DNA of 64,000 nucleotides from Ypsolopha sequella (taxonomy: Eukaryota > Arthropoda > Insecta > Lepidoptera > Ypsolophidae): contig OW203992.1 in the NCBI GenBank assembly GCA_934047225.1, forward strand, positions 4,825,501 through 4,889,500. Direction: 5' to 3'. Of the stretch, positions 44,278-56,132 are shown in pieces. Both the position numbers and the translations under genes were made by a program. The notes under the pieces were generated by a model. That model had not been told where the DNA came from, did no database searches, and saw nothing but the letters and a program-made list of their open reading frames with translations. Within the stretch, counting starts at the first letter, position 1. Every line of letters begins with the position of its first letter.

Positions 44278-45035
44278 CATTTTGTTGTCAAACATTCCCC
44301 ATAAAATTACCTGCAGTTACGGCCTGTTTACATCGTTATCAAATAAAAAAGAAAAATCGGAACTCGATTCAGCAACACTGAAAACAACGTTACAATAACA
44401 ATCCAGGTCGATTGTTATGTTTTTATCGCATTAACTGGGAACACTCGGAATCTGGCCGCAGTTGTCTATTTAAGTGCCACTAAGAAAGGCTTAAAACTCA
44501 AGTATGTGACTTGAGTGGACTTTCTCGGCGAGTGTCTTCGAGGCACTGGGTGATTATGAAGAACTACTGTTGAAAAAGTCTGACATGAAAAAGTATATCT
44601 TTTTTATAAACAATAGGCTTACGCTGGCCTCTACCGCGACTGATGCAGAGAGTCGATGAAAACCTGGGATGAAGGGCGTTCTCTAAGAAAGAGGGAGAAT
44701 TAAAGCAGATAGGATTTCGTCTGTGGCGTTAGTTAGCCCGTCCAGGGACTTCCGCAAAATCTACAGAATTCGGTAATCGACATAATAATTACTGATATTA
44801 CGCAACAGCCTGTAACACCCCTCCGATACGGCTACTTATGTGTTATGCCTAGAGTCACTTGGCGGCATAGTTTTGTCACAAAATAACCACTTACAGAAAG
44901 TTCTCTGGGCATAACTAGCGAAAACAGGCGCACGCACACACGTACGTACGACGATCTCGGATGAAGTCGGTCGAATGCCAGTACGAAATTCTGCCTATGT
45001 CTATTCCGTTTATGCATGTGTGCGCCATAAATACC
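44278..45035. other. No supported gene
   Basis: Unassigned sequence. An ACGTACGTACGACG run lies at 44940-44955. No gene. Confidence 0.45.
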
Positions 45036-45600
45036 TTTGTGTTTTTTTTTTTTTTATGCCTTTATTGAGTAAATACAAGAAAAATATACAATATTATAAA
45101 ACTTATACAGCTAACGGAAACCATAAAGAGGTTTATGTGTCGCTGCAAGCGCTCACAACTAAAATTTTACTTATTTAATTTTATCAATTTTTTTATCGAG
45201 ATAGTGACACTTTAAAATAGTTTTTATTTTGTGAGGATTAGGATTCAGTTGACTTATAATTTCACTTGGTAGTTCGTCTAATATCTTTGGGAGCATGTAC
45301 TCCCAAGTGCGAGTACCATAGTTATTGTTGTATGAGGGTAGTTTGTATGTCGGTAAGTATGTCAGTTTACGAAGTTGATTTGGTCTTGTTTTTTTTTGTA
45401 TTTGGTCAACTTTGTTAGTATGTGCAAGTCAGTATTTTTTTGATGTGCAGTTAGTATTTTTGATAGAACACTGTAGTAGCATTTTTAGTATTTTCTGTGC
45501 GTTTCTTAATGAGACGGGAGTGGAGAATTTATAAAATTTACTCGGAATCATCATAAGTATTCTCGTTAGGTAGGCGCAGTAGCTTTTCAGTTGTGTTGTA
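45036..45600 (-). pseudogene. LINE-like C-terminal remnant with poly(A) tail (minus)
   Basis: Poly(T) at 45041-45055 (a minus-strand poly(A)) and AATAAAGGC just before it mark a retroposed 3' end. Upstream on the minus strand a frame ends at TAA (45171-45173) and contains SYNNNYGTRTWEYMLPKILD, then ELPSEIISQLNP. The pattern T-R-x-W-x-x-x-L-P...L-P is like C-termini of CR1-type ORF2 proteins. One in-frame TGA interrupts it near 45427. No reverse transcriptase portion remains. Confidence 0.5.
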
Positions 45601-46484
45601 AAATATATTGCAATAAATTAATAACTCAGTATTCTATACAGGGAAGGTAAATTTTCTGTGATTCGGAGGCTTTGTAAATTCACAGGGGTCGCGTTGGCCC
45701 TTAAGGGTTTAGACAGATACGTGATTTGTTTGTATAATTTTACGTTTCATTATACGTATACTATATACATTTAAGATATACAAGATTACGAGTGTTTATT
45801 AGCAGTATGATACAAAAAGTATTTTTTTAAAGTTTTTTAATAATTTGACTGATGACGGCCCCGTACCGAGAGTCGAAATATATCGAATAATATTTTTTTA
45901 AATTGTTTTAATACTAATAAGTAAACAAAATAAATAAATAAAGCTTTTTAAGTCTAGGGATTTTATTATTAATAGGGTTTTATATTGAATGTATAGTAAA
46001 GTTATTTTTTAATTATAAGCTCCAGTTTATTGAGAGATTCCTGTTTATTAAGTACAAAATTTATTTATTATATTAAAATAAAGTAATAACATTATACCTG
46101 ACTAAATATATTTTACTCTGATAACATTAAAAAATATGTACTTAACAACGTTTCGATTTTAAAAGTTTCCACCTCGTACGTAAGATGATGCAGCCCATTT
46201 GAATTATGTTCTGTTACAGCATTTTATAAAACGTTGTTACCAGGAAAACGTATCGCCCTGCTGGCGATAAAAGCTTGTCATATAAGAGCTAGTTAAGAGG
46301 TATGGTGTGAGGGTGACAAGTGCAAGCATAAAGCTATGGATAAGGGCCAATCCAAATACGGGTAAAGTACGGTTTTATTTTCTTACAAGAATGACGAATG
46401 TATTTGCAAATATTATGCTTTTAGCTTTTCATGTGTGACTACTAGTTAATGTGAACTTTAGAAAAATATTTATACAATATCAAT
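45601..46484. other. No supported gene; hammerhead-like motif at 45849
   Basis: AT-rich. CTGATGACGGCCCC...GTCGAAATATATC at 45849-45884 recalls a hammerhead ribozyme core: CTGATGA and GAAA are present but the intervening stem pairs poorly. The downstream TTGTTTTAATAC is shared with 13345-13405. Confidence 0.4.
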
Positions 46485-46665
46485 ACGTAGACTCAGTGTA
46501 GACTATTATTGTTATACAATCGACTTTACTTATTTTACAGGACTAACCTTATTTTAAGCGTCCTATCTTTTTTTTTTCTTTATCGAAAAGACAAGGACAG
46601 AACGCTCAAATTAAGTTTATTTCTGTCAAATAAGTTTAGATGTGCTACACCGAATCGACACCAAT
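46485..46665. repeat. Foldback MITE, copy 2
   Basis: TTTTACAGGACTAACCTTATTTTAAGCG and the inverted CAAATTAAGTTTATTTCTGTCAAATAAG match the arms of 724-872 with more divergence, ending CGAATCGACACCAATATT, immediately before a TTAA element. Confidence 0.55.
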
Positions 46666-46666
46666 A

Positions 46667-47152
46667 TTAAGGCGAATGGATACGCCAACTGCAATTTGGA
46701 CCTGTCTTTGAAGGCCTTCTCCTCCCACACGGGTGGTTCAAAAACTTTCATAAAAATATATGATAGGCATTATAGTCAAAAATAAATTTTAAGTTTCATA
46801 AACTGTTTTTCTATTGTAAGTTTTGAAAAAAAAATTAAAAGTCATCGAAAGTTTCACATGATTAACACAATAATTCTCTTACTCCTTACAAACACCTAAA
46901 GCGATCATTATTTCACCAAATTATAGAAAATTTTTAGATCCCAAAAATTCAAGTTCCAAATTAATTTTCCGTTCATGGCGTCCATGTGAAAAGTATTATT
47001 TTCTCTTATTTTGCGCTAGCCGGAGACGCAGTGGTTGTCGCAACAGCCACTTTTCAAGGCACGCTGAAATGAACATTATTTCAATTTCGTTTCCGTTGAT
47101 ATTTGTACCGACACACATCGAGTTGCTAATTTAGCGTGGTCATACGCCTTAA
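46667..47152 (-). mobile_element. TTAA-flanked MITE, family D, uninterrupted copy
   Basis: TTAA-GGCGAATGGATACGCC at the left and CATACGCC-TTAA at the right. Full-length reference for the family. On the minus strand it reads as 22344-25231 without the Helitron. Non-coding; about 486 bp. Confidence 0.8.
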
Positions 47153-47360
47153 CACTTAGATTTGGTGTAGACTATTATTGTTATAGGCGCGCTGCTGCGC
47201 TATCGCGGTTCTCATATTTATCGACGAATTTTTATTTAAAAAACAGGACATGTAAACAAGACGTCGCAGGTTTGAATCCTGGTTCGAGCAATTTTTTCAA
47301 AAATTTGTTTTGCTTAAAACTTGTTTCTAGTTGATCTTTTCTGGTTTGTTATGTCTTAAT
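47153..47360 (+). repeat. Fragment of the tRNA-carrying MITE
   Basis: GACGTCGCAGGTTTGAATCC (B-box) followed by TGGTTCGAGCAATTTTT and TTGTTTCTAGTTGATCTTTT matches the right part of 16961-17091. Left arm and A-box half are missing or decayed. Confidence 0.5.
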
Positions 47361-48099
47361 TTCTTAAGCCTCTTTACGAAGAGCATTCTTTTTCTGATAT
47401 TTCATAAAATTGTTATTTAAAATATTATAAATAATGTCACGCGAAGACGTTATTGCAACTATTTATTTATTTACATAAAATATCTTAATTTCTAACTTAC
47501 ATTATTGGGACACAAAACCTAGAAGGTTTAATTCGTTTCAGGGGCAACTCAGCCCGCAACAAATTTAGCCCGCGGGCTGAGTTGACCACTTGCAAAAATA
47601 TTGAGTTTTCAAAGTGGTCAACTCAGCCCGTTGGCCTTAGGATTTGTTTCATTGCGAAGTTCCATTTCGTTAGTAGCTGTGTCAGTCTGGCAATTTAAAT
47701 TAATAAGTAGGTAGTACATTTATTTCTTAGTGCAAAAGAGACAGGAATCAGCCCACTAATAGTACATTACGATACGAGAGCGATGAAACGTTTTCTGACG
47801 AGTGTGAGTTTCACACGAGTCGAGAAAAAGTTTCTCGCAAGAGTTTCGTATAATTTTTTTATAGCACAAGTGCGGAAAATGCCGACTTTACGCACGCGCA
47901 GCGTGCGTAAAGCGGTCATTTTACGCACAGTGTGCTATAAACATAATTAGACATTGGGTAACCCGTGCAGCATTACGAAACGAACGCGCTCAGGTATCAT
48001 TGTCTGACAGTATGTCACAGTTGCATAAAATACTATTTTAACACACACATAATATATGTGGAAAAGACCAAGTGTTTTTTTATTTTATTTATATAAACA
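47361..48099. repeat. Unassigned, with two strong hairpins
   Basis: 47573-47630 is a hairpin with perfect 19-bp arms (CGGGCTGAGTTGACCACTT). 47871-47939 is a longer imperfect one (ATAGCACA...TTTACGCACGC). No gene. Other text is AT-rich. Confidence 0.6.
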
Positions 48100-48446
48100 T
48101 ATCGTCACGACATGAATCGCCGAAGGGGTGTCAGAGGTTTACCGAATGTGAACTATGAAATGCAAGTCACGGTCCACACTCATTACCGCCCGCCTTTCAC
48201 CGACGATTATTACGTCCTAACGTGATGTGGATAAGCCCATCGTCGCTCTTCGGGCACAAATAAACGCTTTTTAGGGCATTCGGGTTTACTCACGGTGTTT
48301 CCTTCACCGTTCAGCAAGTGGTAAGTAAGAAAAAATAGTATGCACATAAATTCCGAAAAAGTCATTGGTTCATGCCCGATCGCGGATCGAACCTAGATCT
48401 CAAGATTGAGAGGCCAGCTTTCTACCCCTGAGCTACCGCTGCTTTT
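48100..48446 (-). mobile_element. tRNA-headed SINE, longest copy
   Basis: The minus strand from 48446 reads GCAGCGGTAGCTCAGGGGTA (A-box), CTCTCAATCTTGAGATCTAG, then GGTTCGATCC (B-box). The body has CACCGTGAGTAAACCC and TTTGTGCCCGAAGAGC, then ACGTAATAATCGTCGGTG and ends near CATGTCGTGACG. The head has a clear polymerase III promoter layout. Reference copy for the SINE family in this window. Confidence 0.75.
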
Positions 48447-48504
48447 TGTGTAGTAAATTCCACTAAGTGCCAACAACCACAAGCGTCAACGTTTTTAATT
48501 TAAT

Positions 48505-48929
48505 TTAAGGCGATATGAAAAAGTTTTAGCGCCCCTGTTACTCCATATGCGAAAAAATCCTCAGTGCGAGAGAGACGGATTCGTGGAAAAGTAGCAAAAA
48601 GTCGGTTTTTTATTAATATAAAATGTACTAAAGTTGCTATCAAAATTTCGTTTAACCAGGTCTTAGATACTGTTAAAACCCGCCTAATAAAATATAGTTG
48701 CAGTCTATATGTCATTCTAAATTGTCAAACCAGGAGAATTGGTGTCGAAAAGGACCTCATTTCAATAAATATTTCTATCGAGCCGAATTTCTCCAATCGC
48801 GTTTCTGTTTTAACAGATCCTTAGAAAAAGAATCCAAAAATAATATATAATTTTATAAAAATAATACATTATTTACTGAAGTAGATATGCAAGTCCTTAA
48901 AGTGTCGATTTTTTTCCGTAGCGCCTTAA
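48505..48929 (+). mobile_element. TTAA-flanked MITE, family B, copy 2
   Basis: TTAA-GGCGATATG at the left, GTAGCGCC-TTAA at the right, 425 bp. The uninterrupted sister of 3960-4621. Confidence 0.75.
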
Positions 48930-49025
48930 TTTCTTTGGGTTACTTATTAATACTAAAATAATAAATATTGAAAATTTACTTTTTGTCTTTTAAATGATTA
49001 TAATTACGTAGAAAAACAGTTCAAT

Positions 49026-49116
49026 AAAAATTTTGTGAGATATAGTTCGGGCCATTCGGGCTTTGATGACTGATGCCGGGCCCGAATGGCCCGAAATATG
49101 TCTCACAAAAATTTAT
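49026..49116. repeat. Hairpin with CTGATGCC...GAAATAT motif
   Basis: Outer arms TTTTGTGAGATAT and its complement enclose inverted copies of a GGGCCATTCGGGC stem. The right half reads CTGATGCC-GGGCCCGAATGGCCC-GAAATATGTC. It shares the motif order of 13345 and 45849. Confidence 0.65.
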
Positions 49117-49488
49117 AAATATTTTTATTTATATAAATATTTTAATTTATTTAAACATTTATTTTATTAGGTAATATTATAACTGACTCTTTAACTCTGA
49201 CAACTTAGTCGGCCTGGGGATCTAAAAAGGCCGACTTGGGTGAATCATAAAATTATTTGAAAGTAGGATAGAGTCAGAGATTTTTAACGCGTGCAAAAGA
49301 AACGGCATTGGAACAGAATCATAATGTGATTCATGCAAAACGGCCTTTTTAGAGGATCTGGGGCTCTACCGCGTAATTCTCATTTGTATCAACTTCAAGC
49401 ACATGCATGCGAAATTCAACGCGTGCAAAAGAGATGGCATGTTAGGCGGGCGTCGTCGCACGCACGTCAAATTTCAATCTCAAGTTGA
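49117..49488. other. No supported gene
   Basis: GGCCGACTT/AAGTCGGCC repeats and two copies of AACGCGTGCAAAAGA (49289, 49419) occur; otherwise unassigned. Confidence 0.45.
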
Positions 49489-49674
49489 TGTTAAGGCGAT
49501 TACCATCGCCAAATCAGCAGCTCGATATTTGTCACTACAAATATCAACGGAAACTACATTGAAATAACGTTCATATCAGCGCGCAATGCATAGTGGCTGT
49601 TACGACGCTCGCTGCGTCCTTGAGAGGGCGAAATAGGAGAAAATTATACTTTTCACTTGGACGTGATTACTCGA
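49489..49674 (+). mobile_element. TTAA family D, left-end fragment
   Basis: TTAA-GGCGATTACCATCGCC leads into ACAAATATCAACGGAAAC and the TACTTTTCAC region of family D, then stops matching. Right part missing. Confidence 0.6.
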
Positions 49675-50247
49675 TTAAATAATCTTATGTTATATTTATA
49701 GCTATCAAGTTTATCTATATATAAAAGTATAGATGAATTCAATCGGCCAAGCGACTCAGGTGCAGTAGGGTATTTGAGGTCAAAAAACACCATTTAGTAA
49801 AAAAAAAAAAACATGTAGAAGTTTTAGTGGTATGAAAAAGAAAAATGATGTTGCATATGTTGTCTAAGAGTTAATTATTCATAATACATTTTTTCATTAT
49901 TTTTGATTTTGCCATAAACGAGTAGTAGGCTTTAGAAAGTACCCATTTGGCAATAGTAAGGCCCTTAATGAAAATGAGAATTATGCGGTAGATCCACTCT
50001 TCTAATCGAAGACACTCATCTAGTAAACCGAACCAGCTTATCTTTACAGTATAGGACTTGAACATCGAATGTAACGCTCGTAAACTATTTTATATGACTT
50101 TACTAACGCCTCTCCACTCGTGATAGTCTATGGCTTAGGGTTGCCAATTGCTGATGTTAACTTTTAAAACCTGCTATAATAGCACAAAGTTGAAATAGTG
50201 TAGAAGCTCAGAACTTTTTTGATTGATACCTCTCCAGAACAAAATAT
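49675..50247. other. No supported gene
   Basis: Unassigned AT-rich sequence. A 64-codon minus frame (49871-50065) is featureless. Confidence 0.45.
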
Positions 50248-50693
50248 CATCATACTCGTATATATAAAAAGAGAAGTCCTGACTGACTCACTCATTCACT
50301 GACTCATCAACGCACAGCCCAAACCCTTGGACCTAGAAAGCTGAAATTTTGCACAGAGCTTACCTTTGTAATGTAGACAAGGAATAAGAAAGGATTTTTC
50401 AAAATTCCACCTCTAAGGGTGTGAAACGGGGGTCCAGAGTTTGTATGGGGAAACAAGATTAGTTAGACTATTTTATTCGAGAGTTCACAGGAGTACTCCT
50501 ATTCATAAATGAGTAAACAAGTGTTTCAGTTTTTTTCAGAATTCAACCCCTAAAAGGGGGAAATGGGGTGACAAAGTTTACCTGGAGTTCAAATAATTGC
50601 ACCAAAAACACTCCAAACCAGATTTAAATACGTTCTATAAAAAGTACTACAAAAAACTAAATTATCGCAGACGAAGCCGCGGGCAAAAGCTAG
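50248..50693 (+). mobile_element. Short non-autonomous Helitron
   Basis: The 3' end has GACGAAGCCGCGGGCAAAAG-CTAG followed by T, the same end as the Helitron at 22586-24980. The 5' end is near TCATCATACTCGTATATATA, preceded by A. The body has CTGACTGACTCACTCATTCA and GAAAGCTGAAATTTTGCACA. The 3' end is firm, the 5' end approximate. About 445 bp, non-coding. Confidence 0.65.
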
Positions 50694-50726
50694 TTAAGAG
50701 ATAATAATAATGGCCGAAATACGAAT

Positions 50727-50962
50727 TTTAGCTAAAAGCAATGTACATCAATAGTTTACTTTATGCATAAACGTATTTTTAATGATATTATGGTAGCTTT
50801 AAAGTAATTGGATTTTCCATAAGAGTGAAGATAGAATTTTTCAATTTAAATTTTCTAACTTCAATCACATGGAAAATTAAATTATTTTGAAGCTACCATA
50901 ATATCATTAAAAATACGTTTATTTACATAGTAAACTATTGCTATACATTGCTCTTACTTAAA
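50727..50962. repeat. Foldback MITE
   Basis: Arms of about 85 bp share AAACGTATTTTTAATGATAT, TATGGTAGCTT and AATAGTTTACT. The central spacer is AT-rich. Confidence 0.8.
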
Positions 50963-51507
50963 AGTTGTAGTTGGCCGTTATAATTATTTCTTAAGGGGCT
51001 CCATAATGCTAAATACCAGCTTTGCATTGGATTCAGTTCCGTCAAAGCACAGTGTAAAAATTTGAAAAAAATATGGCTTGTTTTGTGACTCGAGACAATT
51101 ATTATTTACACTTTATGTATAAACATACTTTCAATCTTCTATTACTTTTAAAATACTCGTAGCATGAATTTCACGAAAAAAGCAATTCAGTTCCCGTGTT
51201 TCAAAACCGATTAAAACGAAACCAACACATGCAGATACTAACGAGAAAAAAATAATGTCATAATGTAGCCACAATTTCAAAATAACTGAAGTTTTACGTG
51301 CGCGGCATCTGATTAGAGCAGGATAGAGAGTTAAAAAACAAACGCGTTAGAGCAAGACTGAATTTTAGCATAATGCAGCCCCGTAATATTTTGTTACAAA
51401 TCCGGAGAACTGTCCCTTAATACATGAATGCTCGTTTGTTGACCCCTAAAAAAAGAAGTACCTTATAAATTCGAAACTAAGTTAAAGATTCGAAAGAAAT
51501 CCGTACC
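50963..51507. other. No supported gene
   Basis: Unassigned AT-rich sequence. Confidence 0.45.
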
Positions 51508-51710
51508 CCTATTATAAATCAGAAAGTGTGTTTATTATAAATGCGAAAGTGTGTTTGTTGGTTTGTCCTGCTTTCACGCAGCAACGGAGCGACGGATTGA
51601 CGTAATTTTTTGCATAGTGATAGTTTATGGGCCGGAGAGGGACATAGGCTACTTCTTATCCCGGGAATGCAAACGAAATCAGCGCGGACGAAGCCACGGG
51701 CAAAACCTAG
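51508..51710 (+). mobile_element. Very short Helitron-like element
   Basis: ATTATAAATGCGAAAGTGTG near the start (also the start motif of the Helitron at 22609), and at the 3' end GCGGACGAAGCCACGGGCAAAACCTAG followed by T (shown in parts: hairpin GCGGACGAAGCCACGGG, terminus CTAG). About 200 bp. A fragment of it lies in the LTR element at 9876. Confidence 0.55.
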
Positions 51711-52194
51711 TTATATATAAATCTATCCTGACTACATTTTCTAGTAGTTTTGATTAATATATTGATTAATATAGCTTGCGTGTCAAAATATAAAAAAAAG
51801 TGAAAACATTATTTTAATTTATTTAAAATCACAAACTATCCATTTTCACAAGGATATGATATTTTCAAAATAATAAGAACTTCTATTAGCTCTAATAGGA
51901 CATTATTACAGCAATTAAAAATATATTTCAGCATATCAACGATGGCAGCCCCAGCATGTTCTTATGACAGACATTCTTTCTACGAAACATTTTCACTTTA
52001 TCCTTTCACTTTCCGATAAACTACCACTAGAGAACAGTGTAATGGCGGTGCCATACGCCCGTTACATGTGTTGGAAACGTATATTCTTAGACTGTATATA
52101 GGCACTCGATAGTTTTTTCGTTGTCATAAAAAAGTTACTTTACGTCTCAATAGGCTTTGCCCGCGGCTTTGCCGTTGCTAAACATACTCGACAT
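51711..52194. other. No supported gene
   Basis: TTTGCCCGCGGCTTTGCCG at 52153-52171 looks like an inverted Helitron end fragment. Otherwise unassigned. Confidence 0.4.
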
Positions 52195-53869
52195 CAGTGG
52201 CGTGCATAGAACTTTTTTCCGGAAAAGCAACCAGAAGGTCGAGTTTGACAATAAAAAAACTATTAAAAAAATTAAATAACAGTTTTAAAAAAAGTTTGTA
52301 TGACGCCAGGGTAGGCACCCCAAGTAGCATTCGGGGTTCTATATAAGATGTCTAGTCGTTCACATGTACTCCACAAGCTGTGTAAGTCAGCTGTATAAGA
52401 GCTGTATAGCTTGCTATAATGCTCTTATAGAACCAGTTTGGGCACAAATTAGACAGCCTTAAGTTCACTATGGCTGTACATTAGCAGTATAATAGCATTA
52501 TAATAGCAGTTTAAGTAGTAACATCGGACTTAAGGCTGATTGACGTCACTATATGGGACGCAGTGTGAACCATACAACGTACATGAGTGTAATAAAGAGT
52601 AACAAGTGGCTAAATACACAGCCTCAAATTCAGATGTGTCCTATTATTTCTTTATTTTATTATTAATTTCCTCATTGGTTTGGTTTTGTGTGTGCCATCA
52701 GAAACATTAACTCCGGCTGATCAAGAATAAAAAAATTATGATAACACGCGGTATACTTAATAATGTTAATGTCATGGGAATGCAACTTTATCGTGAAATG
52801 TATACATATTTACAGCTAAAATATTCACGCGCCTCTGAAAAAACGCAATATTCATTTTAAAATATTTAAAACTGGCTGAGAGGAAATCTACAATTTTCAG
52901 TTTTTGATATTATATTGGCATTATAATTATACTACAGTAATTAATTATAACATGAAACCAAAACTCAATCGCTCTATCTGCGTATTTTGTGATAAATCTG
53001 CATGATAATTTTGGAGATTTATTTGGTAAATATTTTAGGTTACGTAGAACAACATGGTATAAATGAAAAACGGCTATGTGAACTGTTATAACTCCAATTT
53101 AATGCAGTACAGCGTATATAGGTTCACATGTGTTCTGTTAGAATGCTGTTATCTGTATGAAGTCCCACATTTGTACCACTACAGAGCCAATGTCTATAAA
53201 TTTATTCTAATGTGAACTTATGTACAGCTTTAAGATGTATTGCAGGTCAATTGTGTATCATCGTTTAATTCTTTCAATATACTGAAACTTTAGAGATCCG
53301 CAATAATAATTATTGTCCGTTAAATCGCCTAGCCCAGGTACTAAGACAAGTATGAATACCTAAAGTACAAATTTTGTAACAAACTAACAAAAATCACTTT
53401 TTGTTTTCGTGTGAGATGCACAGTGGGATAAGTGTAATAGAATATCACATTCACATTCATGTTCAGCTTACAGCAAATAAGAGTAGTACTTGTGGACAAA
53501 TAAACTGCTATTGATGTTAATGGACAACACATGTAGTCCTTTTAACAGCCTACAGTGCACATGTGAACCATTTAAACACTTCTGTACAGATAGTAAAAAA
53601 AGGTTATTTTAATGATCACAAACAAGTCCTACTACAGCTACTAGCTGTATAACAGTCTAAAACAAGTAAACATAACAGCCTTTGGCTTTTATAAATGACC
53701 ACGTGTGTTCTATTAAAATGCTAGCTCTATAACATCGTACAAGTAGGCCGTTAAACAGCGGTTGCCGTATCTCTACCCTCCTATAATGCTCTTAGTCAGA
53801 CGGCTGACTAAAGGATAGTTGTTAGAGTATTATTACACCAACAATCGTATAAAAGTATAACTCTACACT

Positions 53870-54314
53870 TGTTCACGCCACAGCGTGACGGTATGCGCAT
53901 TTCAGCGCATGCGCAGAAAGTAACTCGCGACAGAATCGAGTCGCGCGCTGAGCGCCGCTCGCTCGCTCTGTTCGGCTCGAGACGCCTCCCGAGGCGCACG
54001 TCTGCGCGCTCGCGCAGCCCGCTGTTTCGCCGCAACCGTCGACCTAACGATACGTGTGTGCATACATTCGCGCCGCCAGTCCAAACAATATCGTGTACCT
54101 ACCCTTTAGGTTGTGAAAGTGTAGTGTTCACGTTACACCAAGATATTCTGCACATTCCTGACCAAGACGCCGTCTCCATCAGCCCAACAAGAAGGCTCAG
54201 CCCGTCATCGCATTCGTCGGCTCGTCTACAACATTCCAAAGCAAAGGTCAGTGCACCCACAATTCTCCCGTGTCAAATCCCATCAGCCATGCATTCCTGT
54301 AGCCAGCGGTTACA
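53870..54314 (+). repeat. 5' LTR of the BEL/Pao element
   Basis: TGTTCACGCCACAGCGTGAC ... GCCAGCGGTTACA. GC-rich start with the inverted CTCGCGACAGAATCGAGTCGCG segment (as two arms around GAAT). It differs from the 3' LTR at only a handful of sites. Frames inside (for example 53869-54336) are shadows. Confidence 0.9.
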
Positions 54315-54316
54315 TT

Positions 54317-54332
54317 TTGGCCCTTCGAACCG
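54317..54332 (+). promoter_or_regulatory. Primer binding site of the BEL/Pao element
   Basis: TTGGCCCTTCGAACCG follows the 5' LTR by two bases. A similar TTTTGGTCCGTCGAGCGG occurs about 70 bases later (54385), perhaps a degenerate duplication. Confidence 0.6.
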
Positions 54333-55310
54333 TTAGAACCAGCCCCCCTCTATTTACTACAGTCCATTTTCAATCCAAGAAAAATTTTGGTCCGTCGAGC
54401 GGAAAATTTTTGGTTTATATCACCCCCCGCCTCCCCCCCGCCGGCCCGTAACTTTGTTTGAACCAGCCCCCGTCGATTTATTACAGTCCATTTTCACCCG
54501 GTTACATATTTTGCCCCCTTTCCCGGCAAAAAAAAAAAATATTTTGTGGTCTCGAATACCTATTGCGGGTAGGTAATTAGAACCGCCGCCGCCTAGAACA
54601 TTCCATTTATCGGTATAGAACCGGCCCCCCCCGCCCCCGGCACAGAATAAACTCATTTTCATCCAGTTTGTTATTATTATTCAGCTCAGATAATATAATT
54701 ATATTCATTCAGCCCAATTGTTTATTACAGTCCACTATACTTCTTTATTAAACCCAAATTTTACGAGATTTTGCGAGATATTTTTTCGGTGCGAGTATAA
54801 ATTTATTTCGTATTATTTCGAGTATTTATTTCGTGCATTTACGTAAGTAACGCACATACGTAAAACCCACGTATACATAAGTTATTACGTTACGTACGTT
54901 TACGGTTACGTATTATTACGTTACCAAAGTTTGATTTGCATCATTGGATTGTCCGCTCATTTAGATCCGATTTCGGCCAGGTAAATACATTCTTTGTTTG
55001 TTTACACACCCAACGAAGTAGGTACGTATCTTGTTCTATTAATAGAATTTGCTTTTGTTGTAAATGTGCGTTCGTGTAAGCAAGAGCTAACGTGTATTGA
55101 TCCTCTTCTCATCTCTGATCTTATTGTTAATGGTACACATATAGGGTGTTCCACGTTGGTGTATCAGCTCATATACAGGTTGTTTAAAAAAAATTTTTTA
55201 TTTTTTTTCTCTCTGTCGTGTTTATTTTCCGTGTTCCGTTTGAACATAGCCTTTGTTATTTCGGCCCGCGCAAGTTACAAGCTATCCGCACGTTGGAGTT
55301 GGTAGCGCTC
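54333..55310 (+). other. BEL/Pao leader, non-coding
   Basis: C-rich and A-rich leader sequence with no gag frame. A 103-codon frame (54994-55305) shows no domain. Confidence 0.5.
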
Positions 55311-55560
55311 AAGTTTTAATAACTCATTTTCACATATAGTCACACTCATCACACATTCAATCAGCACATACACACTCAGCTCATTTTCACTCACACATTC
55401 AATCAGCACATACACACTCAGCTCATTTTCACTCACACATTCACTCATCACATACACATTCAGCTCATTTTCACTCAATGAAACCAGCACTCAGCGCACT
55501 CAGCACACTCATCACACACACACTCATCACATACACACTCAGTTCATTTTCACTCAATGA
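55311..55560 (+). repeat. CA-rich tandem repeat in BEL/Pao leader
   Basis: Repeats of CTCAGCTCATTTTCACTCA alternating with CACATTCAATCAGCACATA and CACTCATCACATACACA, ending just before the remaining coding frame. Confidence 0.75.
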
Positions 55561-56108
55561 CTTCAACTCCAACAGAGAATTCTTGTAACTCCGCACAACG
55601 TGTAGTGAACGTCACTAACACACCAATTTTGTTGCCAACCGTCTCACTTAAAATAGCAGACGTACATGGTCAATTTCACTCAGCACGAGCCCTGTTAGGT
55701 TTTATCTCACGTCGCGGTACTCCAGTTCTCATTCGCTCAGACTGCGGCACAAACTATGTAGGTGCTAGGAATCAGCTCATTGAAATTCAGAACTTCCTCA
55801 GGTCAAACAATGATGCAATCACTCACAAGCTCGCGAATCAGCACATAACTTGGTTCGGCGCTCTGCACGAAATAATACTCAACTCAAGACCCCTCTGCCC
55901 GATTTCATCCGACCCTACGGATTTTGAACCTCTCACGGCCGGACATTTCATTATTGGTCGTCCGCTCACCGCTCTACCTGAGCAGTCTTTTGACGACAGA
56001 CCCATATCTGCTCTTAAACGCTTTCAGCTCATTCAAGCGCTCTCTCAGCGCTTTTGGACTCTCTGGTCCAGATCCTACCTCCATACACTGCAAACCCGCT
56101 CCAAATAG
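55557..56108 (+). pseudogene. BEL/Pao polyprotein remnant: protease start joined to integrase
   Basis: A 183-codon frame. Residues about 23-48 (ILLPTVSLKIADVHGQFHSA) look like the beginning of the Pao-type protease. Near residue 49 (about 55700) it jumps to integrase: FISRRGTPVLIRSDCGTNYV contains the second catalytic Asp (D62). A second deletion near residue 100 (about 55855) removes the part with the third catalytic acid's surroundings and joins to NSRPLCPISSDPTDFEPLTA, a hallmark BEL/Pao segment. The frame ends at TAG 56106-56108, and the same frame continues with integrase C-terminus afterwards. Catalytically dead as it stands. Confidence 0.8.
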
Positions 56109-56132
56109 CTCTCCCCTTCTTCCCCTCCTCAA

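Noticed and set aside
45849..45884. Canonical hammerhead ribozyme
   Set aside because: CTGATGA and GAAA are present, but stem II pairs poorly at the required positions; kept only as a tentative finding.
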